A stretch of 64,000 bases of DNA from Segatella copri. Lineage in GTDB: Bacteria; Bacteroidota; Bacteroidia; Bacteroidales; Bacteroidaceae. Of this stretch, positions 1-7,459 are shown piece after piece (positions within the stretch are counted from its first letter, which is position 1; every line of letters begins with the position of its first letter). The notes beneath the pieces were generated by a model that saw nothing but the letters and a program-made list of their open reading frames with translations, did not search any database and was not told the DNA's origin. The stretch spans positions 1-64,000 of the forward strand of contig NZ_VZAD01000042.1 of assembly GCF_009495355.1 (NCBI RefSeq). Direction: 5' to 3'. Position numbers and translations under genes: made by a program.

Positions 1-54
1 TAAATACCTGCGACTGGAGTTAAACCAGTTAGGTTAGTGTCATGCCCGACACAC

Positions 55-85
55 AAAAAAGGAGCATGCCTTTCGACATGCTCCT
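55..85 (-). terminator. Intrinsic terminator of murF-alr
   Basis: An 8-bp perfect stem (ggagcatg / catgctcc, 61-68 and 77-84) with an 8-nt loop is followed, on the minus strand, by six T residues (complement of 55-60). It lies about 45 bp after the murF-alr stop. Plus-strand sequence after it is also T-rich, so it may act in both directions. I see nothing identifiable in bases 1-54. Confidence 0.75.
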
Positions 86-126
86 CAACCTTTTTATACC
101 TTATTCTACTTTCGCAAATGGGGAAG

Positions 127-2604
127 TTAATCCTGATAATATACCCTCTTCACACGATTGCTGATGGTGGTCAGCACCTCGTAAGGAATGGTCTCCAGGA
201 TATCGCTGAGAGTCTGGACAGGCAGATGTTCACCAAAGATCTCCACGCTGTCGCCCTCCTTGCAGTCGATGCCCGTCACATCGATCATCGCCACATCCAT
301 ACAGATGTTGCCTACATACTCTGCCTTTTGTCCGTTGACAAGACAGAAGGCATGACGGTTGCCCAAACGGCGGTTCAAGCCATCGGCATAGCCGATAGGG
401 ATGGCAGCGATGACGCTGTCCTTGTCCAGAATCGTCTTGCGGCTATAACCCACGCTCTCACCAGCCTTGATGTGGTGCATCTGCAGGATGGTGGTCTTCA
501 GCGTGCTCACGCAGTTGATGGTCTCATTGTTGCAAGAGTTTATGCCATAGAGTCCCAATCCTAAACGGCACATATCCAACTGGCGCTCTGGGAAATGCTC
601 AATACCCGCCGAATTGCAGATATGACGCAATATCTTATGGTCGAAGGCAGCCTGCAGCTGCTTGCTGCCCTTGTCGAAGAGCTCGAACTGATGGGCAGAG
701 AACGTATCGAAGCTGTCATCATCGCTTCCCACGAAGTGAGAGAACACGCTGCGAGGGATGATGGCGTTCTGATGTTTCAGTCTGCCTATCAGCTCCTCCA
801 TATCGTTCTCGGGATCGAAGCCCAGGCGGTGCATGCCGGTATCCAACTTGATATGCACAGGGAAACCAGTGACTCCCTCCTTCTCGGCAGCCTTGATAAG
901 GGCGTCGAGCAGACGGAAAGAGTAAACCTCGGGCTCAAGATCATAATCGAACATGGTCTTGAAGGCGGTCATCTCTGGATTCATGATCATGATATTGCTG
1001 GTGATACCGTTCTTGCGAAGCGTCACACCTTCATCGGCAACAGCCACGGCAAGATAGTCCACACGGTGATCCTGCAGGGTCTTGGCTATTTCCACTGCTC
1101 CCGCTCCATAGCCGTCGGCCTTGATCATGCAGACCAACTTGGTCTCGGGCTTCATAAACGAGCGATAGTAGTTCAGGTTGGCTACCACAGCATTGAGGTT
1201 CACCTCGAGCGTGGTCTCATGCACCTTGCGTACCAAGAGCTCGGTGAGCTGGTCGAAACCAAACTGACGTGCGCCCTTGAGCAGGATGACCTCATCGCGC
1301 AAAGACTTGAACACCTCGCTGTCGATAAACTCCTCCACATTGCTGAAGAAGAACTTCTCTGATATCTGAATCTCATCGCTCTGTGAGCAGAGCTGAGGAC
1401 CGATGCCGATAAACTTGACCACACCACGCTTGCGACAAAGATCGCTCACCTCGTGATACAGGTCCTTTGCCGACTCTCCACTCTGGAAGATATCGCTCAG
1501 TATCAAGGTATGTCGGCGGCCTTTATGGTCGGGACGGCGGCTCATGAAATCGAGCGCGATGTCGAGCGAGTTGATATCCGAGTTGTAGCTGTCGTTGATA
1601 AGGGTGCAGCCATGCTGTCCCTCCTTCACCTCCAATCGCATGGCGACAGGCTCGAGCAATGCCATGCGCTTGTCGAGTTCCTCGGCCGAAAGACCCAGGC
1701 GGCGTGAGACGACAGCGGCAATGATAGAGTTGGTGACGGAAGCCTCATCGATGAAAGGCAGCGAATAACTGTCTTCCTCACCTTTATATATATAGGTGAT
1801 GATAGAGAGGTTGCCCTTCTTCTCCACATTCTTCACAAAGAAAGGAGCCTTAGTGTCACGGAACGACCAGAAGAGCTTCTCGCCCTTATAGTCCTTATAC
1901 TCGTTGACCACTCCGCTCACCGTCTTGTCGTCGCCATTATAGACGATGGTATCGGCATCGTGGAAGAGGATGATCTTCTCACGGCACTTTGCCTCCAACG
2001 ACTCGAAGTTCTCCTGATGGGCTGCGCCCAAGTAGGTAAGCACAGCAATGGTGGGCTGGATGATGTCGCGAAGCGCCAACATCTCGCCGGGCTGACTGAT
2101 ACCAGCCTCGAAGACTCCCACCTGAGTCTGCTCGTTGAGCAACCATACTGAGAGGGGCACACCTATCTGGGAATTGTAGCTGCGTGGGCTTCGTGTGACA
2201 AACATGCTGGGCGAGAGCAGCTGATGGAGCCACTCCTTGACCATCGTCTTGCCATTGGAACCCGTAATGCCCACAATAGGAATGTTGAACTCATCACGAT
2301 GACGTTCTGCCAGGCGCTGGAGAGCCTCCAACGTGTTGACCACCTTGAGGAAGTTGGCCTCTGGATAATCGGAGGCATATCCCTTAGGTACCTGGGAAAC
2401 TACGAAATTTCTAACACCACGGCGATACAACTCTGGAATATAGTTGTGACCGTCATTACGCTCTGACTTGAGAGCGAAAAACAGAGTTTCCTCCGGAAAA
2501 CAGAGCGAACGGCTGTCGGTAAGGATAAATCCTACATTGCCGTCTCTATCACCATAACGACGCGCACCTATCAGTGTGGTTACCTTTTCAATAGTATATG
2601 TCAT
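127..2604 (-). CDS. murF-alr: Bifunctional MurF ligase / alanine racemase
   Basis: One 825-residue cytoplasmic protein carries two peptidoglycan-precursor enzymes. Residues about 1-455 are UDP-MurNAc-tripeptide:D-Ala-D-Ala ligase, with the ATP loop GITGSNGKT at 112-120. Residues about 465-825 are a PLP alanine racemase, with the cofactor lysine in MIKADGYGAG (K495) and the catalytic-tyrosine region SVGYSRKT. The racemase makes the D-Ala used for the dipeptide that MurF adds. The fusion is known in Bacteroidales, so it is not novel. It starts 3 bp after the GSCFA gene stop, so the two are almost certainly co-transcribed with the yfhO-like gene upstream. Confidence 0.95.
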   Translation of the reverse strand: MTYTIEKVTTLIGARRYGDRDGNVGFILTDSRSLCFPEETLFFALKSERNDGHNYIPELYRRGVRNFVVSQVPKGYASDYPEANFLKVVNTLEALQRLAERHRDEFNIPIVGITGSNGKTMVKEWLHQLLSPSMFVTRSPRSYNSQIGVPLSVWLLNEQTQVGVFEAGISQPGEMLALRDIIQPTIAVLTYLGAAHQENFESLEAKCREKIILFHDADTIVYNGDDKTVSGVVNEYKDYKGEKLFWSFRDTKAPFFVKNVEKKGNLSIITYIYKGEEDSYSLPFIDEASVTNSIIAAVVSRRLGLSAEELDKRMALLEPVAMRLEVKEGQHGCTLINDSYNSDINSLDIALDFMSRRPDHKGRRHTLILSDIFQSGESAKDLYHEVSDLCRKRGVVKFIGIGPQLCSQSDEIQISEKFFFSNVEEFIDSEVFKSLRDEVILLKGARQFGFDQLTELLVRKVHETTLEVNLNAVVANLNYYRSFMKPETKLVCMIKADGYGAGAVEIAKTLQDHRVDYLAVAVADEGVTLRKNGITSNIMIMNPEMTAFKTMFDYDLEPEVYSFRLLDALIKAAEKEGVTGFPVHIKLDTGMHRLGFDPENDMEELIGRLKHQNAIIPRSVFSHFVGSDDDSFDTFSAHQFELFDKGSKQLQAAFDHKILRHICNSAGIEHFPERQLDMCRLGLGLYGINSCNNETINCVSTLKTTILQMHHIKAGESVGYSRKTILDKDSVIAAIPIGYADGLNRRLGNRHAFCLVNGQKAEYVGNICMDVAMIDVTGIDCKEGDSVEIFGEHLPVQTLSDILETIPYEVLTTISNRVKRVYYQD

Positions 2605-2607
2605 ATT

Positions 2608-3429
2608 CTATGAATTAAAATATTTCTCATTAAATCTTCTTTCCATTTCCTCCGTCTTGGCAAGGAAGCGCTGATGCGCCTCGCTGTCGGGATGGAAGGG
2701 CTTATGACCGTGAGCCTCTCGAATGGGGCGCCAGTCTTCGAGGAACTGTTCTGCAGCCCTGCCGAAATAGGCGGCACGGAAGCGCTGCCAGATAAACTCC
2801 ACCGCCTGACTGGAAGGATGGAGCATGTCTTCCTCGTAGAAACGGTAGTCGCGCAGCTCGTCGTTCATCAGCTCATAGGCTGGGAAATAGCTCACGATGC
2901 CTGGATTCTGCCTCACCAACCGGTCGGCGGCAAGCAGCAGGGTGGCCTTGGAGAGCTGGCTGCCATGAAAACCATACTTGGCGTATCGGATGGGACTCAC
3001 GGTGATGACGACCTTCAGGTCTTCCCCACTCTGCCCGCTCTTCTGCCTGGCATCCTTCAGCAAGTCGACAGCCTGCTGCAGGTAATCGGCACACTCGTCT
3101 ACCGAAAGCTCGCGCTCATCGAAAAGGCGTTGCGGCCGCTTCTGGCAATTGTCCACTATCTCGCCCGTCTCCTTGAGCACATAGACATGGTTGGTGCCTA
3201 AGGTGAAGACCGCCACGCGCGGACTGACCTGCAGACTTTTCTCTACCGTATGCAGGATGCTTGCCGGATTGTACATCACCCCAAAGGGATTGACCGTAGC
3301 CCGGAAGCGGTTCTCCACGAAGCGATGCCCCAAGCGGTCGGCAAAGCAACTGCCCACAAAGAGCATACGCTCTGCCGGCTGTATCTCGAAGTCGGCCTTC
3401 GCTATATCTACCTCTGTCCTAAACAGCAT
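2608..3429 (-). CDS. GSCFA-domain protein
   Basis: This 273-residue protein has the family-naming motif early, seen here as FVGSCFADRLGHRF (about residues 24-37). GSCFA proteins resemble SGNH-type esterases, but the biochemical role is not established. I see no signal peptide, so it is probably cytoplasmic. The start codon overlaps the last 11 bases of the yfhO-like gene, and murF-alr follows 3 bp after the stop. That packing suggests an envelope-related job, which is inference from context. Confidence 0.85.
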   Translation of the reverse strand: MLFRTEVDIAKADFEIQPAERMLFVGSCFADRLGHRFVENRFRATVNPFGVMYNPASILHTVEKSLQVSPRVAVFTLGTNHVYVLKETGEIVDNCQKRPQRLFDERELSVDECADYLQQAVDLLKDARQKSGQSGEDLKVVITVSPIRYAKYGFHGSQLSKATLLLAADRLVRQNPGIVSYFPAYELMNDELRDYRFYEEDMLHPSSQAVEFIWQRFRAAYFGRAAEQFLEDWRPIREAHGHKPFHPDSEAHQRFLAKTEEMERRFNEKYFNS

Positions 3430-5917
3430 CTTCCTTCTTTCTCTTCTTCATCTCCACTACTATACCTATTATAATAAGGAGTACGAGGATGCCATACCCT
3501 ACATAAGCCACCGTCTCGGTCTTACGGAGCGAAGCGGGATGGAAGTCGAGCACCACCGTATGCTTGCCAGGCTTCACCTGAAGGGCACGGAGAATATAGT
3601 TCACACGTCCCAGTTCTGCGGTCTGTCCGTCGACAGTGGCTGTCCATCCGGGATAGTAGATCTCAGAGAACACCACGACTCCACCCTTGTTGGAGTTGAC
3701 CTCGTAGACCAGATTGTTGGGTTTGTATTGTGTCAGTCTGACAATAGATGTATCGTCCTGAGGAACACTCTGTCCCAACTGCTCCTTGAACTTGGCATCA
3801 GCCACAGCCTCATGACGCAGGTTGTACTTGCCCACACCGGCTATCTCCTCGTTGGCATTGTTCACATAGTTCACCTTGTCAACAAACCATGCGTTGCCGT
3901 AGGCATAAAGGTTCTGCACAGGCACCGTCTGTCCTGCCTGCAGAGGCATAATGAAATACTTGGTGTTGAGCATATTGAGCACAGGGAAGAGGCTGTCGCC
4001 CTTCACCTTGGTCATATCGCCTCCAGCCTCAGCCACGCTGTTCCATACCTTGTTCTTCTCGTTGGCGATATAGGCATCTATCATCTCCTGATAGCGGCGC
4101 AGCTTGGCAGCGCTATAGCCTCCGATACTCTTGTGATAGTAAGAGGTCTCGTTCTCATTGAAAGTATTCGATGCGAGATTGAGCACACGGTAGTCGAGCG
4201 ACTTGTCGCGCAGGATAAGTTTGTCGGTCTCGGTCATGCGCTGAGGAGCATTGCGTACGGTCTGCTCCACAAACATATCGTCGTAAAGGTAACGCTTGTT
4301 GACCAACCACATGTCTACGAGGCACAGGATGGCAATACCGGCTATCATCACCTCGGCACCCACTTTTCTCATCTTGTAAAGGAAGAGGAAGGCTGTACCG
4401 ATGACGATGATCCAGAACGAGCGCCAACAGTCGGCAGAGAAGACTGCCTGCCGCATCTCTGTCAGATTGCTCATCAATGGTATGCGATACTCCTCAGGAA
4501 TCTGCTGCAGGGCATGATACTCGCCAGCCGACACAAAGTCGCTGAAGAAAGTGCCAGGCATCAAGGCAAAAAGGGCACAGAAACCGGCTGTCAGTCCGAA
4601 GCTGACGTATACGAGCTTCATCTTCTTGGCAAGCAGCTCGGGCTCATCCACAATGCGCTTCAATGCCATCATGGCCAGAAGAGGAATGGTAAACTCGGCT
4701 ATCACGAGGATGGAAGCCACGGTTCGGAACTTGGCATACATCGGCACGTAGTCGAGGAAGAAATCAGTAAACGGCATGAAGTTCCTACCCCAAGAGAGGA
4801 AAATACTCAGAATGGTGGCTGCCAAGAGTGCCCACTTCATAGGACCCTTCACGATAAAGAGTCCCAGAATGAAGAGCATCATCACAAAGGCTCCTACATA
4901 TACCGGGCCACTGGTACCTGGCTGGTCGCCCCAGTACTGGCCCAACTGCTGATATACCTGCATGAAGTTGGGATCGGCTTTCTCCATGGCTGTCTGGCTC
5001 TGGCTCAAAGGCACAGAGGCTCCGCCCTTGGCATTAGGGATGAGGAGCGTCCAGGTTTCGTCGATACCATAACTCCACTGTGTGATATAGTCGCGGTCAA
5101 GTCCGCTGTCGGTCTGATTGGCAGCATTCTTCTTTACCAACTCACTCTTTCCTCGCATGGTCTCCTGCCCATACTGCCATGTATGATACAGGTTGGACAG
5201 ATTGAGACAGATACCTATGGCAGCACCGGCGAAGCAAACCGCTGTAGCCTTGCCGAAACGTACCATCTCCTTCTTGCGGATGGCATCCACCAAGAAGGCA
5301 ATCACCATGAAGAGGATGATAAAGAGGTAATAATAGGTCATCTGCACATGGTTGGCATAGACCTCGAAGGCGGTAAAAATGGCGGTAACGAGCAGACCCC
5401 AAAGGTATTTTCCCCTGTAAGCCAACACGATACCGGCTATCATCGGAGGCAGATAGGCCAAAGCCATGACCTTCCAGATATGTCCTGCCGCAATGATGAT
5501 AAAGAAGTAGGACGAGAATGCCCAGATGATGGAACCCAAGGCTGCCAACGACTGTCGGAAATCGAAAGCCCTCAGCAGGATATAGAATCCTAAGAGATAG
5601 GCAAAGACATACCACACATTTTCGGGCAACCACAGATGATAGAAGTTGGAAGCCTGTTTCAGCACCACACCACTCTTATAGGAAGGTGCCATCTGATAGG
5701 TCGGCATACCTCCGAAGATGGAGTTGGTCCAACGTGTTTCCTCACCGGTTTTCTTCTCGAACTGCGATCTCTCCTGTCCTGCGCCCACACCGGCTGAGGC
5801 ATCATGACGATACAGGATGCGGCCATCTATGTCGGCTGGCATAAAATACACGAAAGAGATAACCGCAAACATGACCACTGCTAAAATGTCAAGCAGATAT
5901 TTCTTCAAAAATTTCAT
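3419..5917 (-). CDS. YfhO-family polytopic membrane protein
   Basis: A large inner-membrane protein of about 832 residues with many hydrophobic segments: an N-terminal helix (YLLDILAVVMFAVISFVYF), a cluster in the first half, and a last pair near the C-terminus just before a basic tail (KKRKKED). The layout matches the YfhO family, which is glycosyltransferase-like and implicated in glycosylation of envelope polymers in Firmicutes; its role in Bacteroidota is not settled. I chose the ATG at 5917 because the 22 upstream codons are not membrane-like and the next methionine starts a typical basic-hydrophobic N-terminus. It overlaps the GSCFA gene by 11 bp. An 800-codon open frame lies antisense to it and is judged a shadow. 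Confidence 0.85.
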   Translation of the reverse strand: MKFLKKYLLDILAVVMFAVISFVYFMPADIDGRILYRHDASAGVGAGQERSQFEKKTGEETRWTNSIFGGMPTYQMAPSYKSGVVLKQASNFYHLWLPENVWYVFAYLLGFYILLRAFDFRQSLAALGSIIWAFSSYFFIIIAAGHIWKVMALAYLPPMIAGIVLAYRGKYLWGLLVTAIFTAFEVYANHVQMTYYYLFIILFMVIAFLVDAIRKKEMVRFGKATAVCFAGAAIGICLNLSNLYHTWQYGQETMRGKSELVKKNAANQTDSGLDRDYITQWSYGIDETWTLLIPNAKGGASVPLSQSQTAMEKADPNFMQVYQQLGQYWGDQPGTSGPVYVGAFVMMLFILGLFIVKGPMKWALLAATILSIFLSWGRNFMPFTDFFLDYVPMYAKFRTVASILVIAEFTIPLLAMMALKRIVDEPELLAKKMKLVYVSFGLTAGFCALFALMPGTFFSDFVSAGEYHALQQIPEEYRIPLMSNLTEMRQAVFSADCWRSFWIIVIGTAFLFLYKMRKVGAEVMIAGIAILCLVDMWLVNKRYLYDDMFVEQTVRNAPQRMTETDKLILRDKSLDYRVLNLASNTFNENETSYYHKSIGGYSAAKLRRYQEMIDAYIANEKNKVWNSVAEAGGDMTKVKGDSLFPVLNMLNTKYFIMPLQAGQTVPVQNLYAYGNAWFVDKVNYVNNANEEIAGVGKYNLRHEAVADAKFKEQLGQSVPQDDTSIVRLTQYKPNNLVYEVNSNKGGVVVFSEIYYPGWTATVDGQTAELGRVNYILRALQVKPGKHTVVLDFHPASLRKTETVAYVGYGILVLLIIIGIVVEMKKRKKEDAV

Positions 5918-5948
5918 TATCTTATATAAACGTTTATATTTTCTCGTG

Positions 5949-5956
5949 CAAAGATA
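5949..5956 (-). promoter_or_regulatory. Candidate -7 box for the yfhO-GSCFA-murF-alr operon
   Basis: The minus strand reads TATCTTTG, a match to the Bacteroidetes -7 consensus TAnnTTTG, 32 bp before the chosen yfhO start. I do not see a clear -33 TTTG at the usual spacing. Confidence 0.5.
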
Positions 5957-6000
5957 GTAATTTTCTCTTATAAGGAATGCCACAGATAAGATATTTTTTG

Positions 6001-6008
6001 TATTTTTG
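6001..6008 (+). promoter_or_regulatory. Candidate -7 box for mtnN
   Basis: TATTTTTG matches TAnnTTTG and ends 34 bp before the mtnN ATG. It is divergent from the yfhO promoter; the two boxes are about 45 bp apart. No convincing -33 element is visible. Confidence 0.5.
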
Positions 6009-6042
6009 CATCCTAATTTGTTCCAAATAGCATTTTTACAGT

Positions 6043-6741
6043 ATGAAAATAGGAATTATCGTTGCGATGGACAAGGAGTTCGCGCAACTCAAGACGCTGC
6101 TCAGCGACAGCAAGACTGAGCACAGGAACCATAAAGACTTCGTGACAGGCACCATCGGAGGCAACGAAGTCATCATGCAACAATGCGGCATAGGAAAGGT
6201 GAACAGTGCCATAGGTGCCGTAGAGATGATAGACGGCTATCATCCCGACCTCGTCATCTCGACGGGTGTGGCTGGTGGAGCCGACATCAGCCTCAACGTT
6301 ACAGAGGTAGTGGTCTCTACCGAATGTGTCTACCATGACGCCTACTGTGGTGAGGAATGTGCCTTCGGACAGATTCTCGGTATGCCTGCCACCTTTGCCA
6401 CACCATCTGAATATGTAGAGAAAGCACTCTCTGTCAATGACGATCCGGGCAACATCCACCCTAAGATTCATGCCGGACAGATAGTCAGCGGCGAGTGGTT
6501 TGTAGACAGCAAGGAGAAGATGCGCTCTATCCTCGACCATTTTCCACAGGCTATGGCTGTGGATATGGAAAGCTGTTCCATCGCTCAGACCTGCCATATC
6601 TATCAGACTCCCTTCATCTCCTTCCGCATCATCAGCGATGTGCCTCTCAAGGACACCAAGGCTCAGCAGTACTTCGACTTCTGGGCCAAAATGGCTGAAG
6701 GTTCCTTCCAAGTCACCAAGGCTTTCCTGGAAAGATTATAA
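6043..6741 (+). CDS. mtnN: 5'-methylthioadenosine/S-adenosylhomocysteine nucleosidase
   Basis: A 232-residue cytoplasmic enzyme that cleaves adenine from S-adenosylhomocysteine and methylthioadenosine. Family hallmarks are the N-terminal IGIIVAMDKEF with catalytic-region Glu12, the STGVAGG segment, the nucleoside-binding VDMESCSIAQ motif and the RIISDV motif that contains the catalytic Asp. Length is normal for MTAN. luxS follows 99 bp later on the same strand, giving the classic Pfs-LuxS pair. The intervening bases contain degenerate short repeats but no terminator. Confidence 0.95.
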   Translation: MKIGIIVAMDKEFAQLKTLLSDSKTEHRNHKDFVTGTIGGNEVIMQQCGIGKVNSAIGAVEMIDGYHPDLVISTGVAGGADISLNVTEVVVSTECVYHDAYCGEECAFGQILGMPATFATPSEYVEKALSVNDDPGNIHPKIHAGQIVSGEWFVDSKEKMRSILDHFPQAMAVDMESCSIAQTCHIYQTPFISFRIISDVPLKDTKAQQYFDFWAKMAEGSFQVTKAFLERL

Positions 6742-6840
6742 GAAGATTTTTCTGAAGCTAAGGAGCTAAGGAGTTAAGACAGATGCCTTTGTGGACTTGA
6801 AATTAAACACTAAACATTAAATACCAAACATTAAAAAGAA
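6742..6840. repeat. Degenerate short-repeat spacer between mtnN and luxS
   Basis: The spacer holds imperfect tandem copies of an aaggagctaaggagtt motif (about 6759-6777) and then of an ACATTAAA-type motif (three copies around 6803-6836). Similar ACATTAAAC runs recur at about 40620-40640, 52810-52878 and 53680-53720. They appear to be low-complexity intergenic filler common in this genome. Confidence 0.5.
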
Positions 6841-7326
6841 ATGAACAAGATACCCAGTTTCACTATCAATCACAACAAATTGCTCCGCGGCATCTACGTC
6901 AGCCGCAAAGACGAGGTAGGCGGAGAAACAGTAACCACCTTCGACATCCGCATGAAGGTTCCCAACCAGGAACCCTGTCTGCACAATGGTGCCATTCATA
7001 CCATAGAGCATCTGGCTGCTACTTATCTTCGCAATGACGAAGAGTGGAAAGACCGTATTATCTATTGGGGACCAATGGGTTGCCTTACAGGCAACTACCT
7101 GCTGATACGTGGCGACCTGGAGAGCAAGGACATCGTAGAGTTGATGAAGCGCACCTTTAAGTTCATTGCCGACTTTGAGGGAGAGATTCCCGGTCAGGCT
7201 GCAAAAGACTGCGGCAACTATCTGCTCCACGACCTTCCTATGGCAAAATATGAGTCAAGGAAATACTTGCAGGAAGTACTCAACTGCATCAAGGAAGAAA
7301 ACCTCATTTATCCTACTCAGGAATAA
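6841..7326 (+). CDS. luxS: S-ribosylhomocysteine lyase LuxS
   Basis: A 161-residue metalloenzyme that splits S-ribosylhomocysteine into homocysteine and the AI-2 precursor DPD. The metal-binding HTIEH motif is present (His53 and His57), the catalytic cysteine sits in MGCLTGNYL (Cys81), and the third metal ligand is the Cys of AAKDCGNY near residue 123. Length and motif spacing match the family. It uses the product of the upstream mtnN gene. Confidence 0.96.
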   Translation: MNKIPSFTINHNKLLRGIYVSRKDEVGGETVTTFDIRMKVPNQEPCLHNGAIHTIEHLAATYLRNDEEWKDRIIYWGPMGCLTGNYLLIRGDLESKDIVELMKRTFKFIADFEGEIPGQAAKDCGNYLLHDLPMAKYESRKYLQEVLNCIKEENLIYPTQE

Positions 7327-7459
7327 ACACTTCCATTGGGCACAACCTTTCCAAAGAACCATGAGTAGACTTCTTGTGTTATAATCATAAACACATCTTT
7401 CGCAAATGTGGAAGTTAGATATCTTCTTTAACAACAACTTCTAAACTTGCGACACCAAA

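Noticed and set aside
3191-5593. An 800-codon open frame on the plus strand opposite the yfhO-like and GSCFA genes
   Set aside because: Its translation is rich in His, Gln and Leu in the way typical of antisense readings of a membrane-protein gene, shows no recognisable domain, and both opposite-strand genes are well-supported families in a conserved operon.
6013-6711. A 232-codon frame antisense to mtnN
   Set aside because: mtnN has complete catalytic motifs; the antisense product has none and no promoter.
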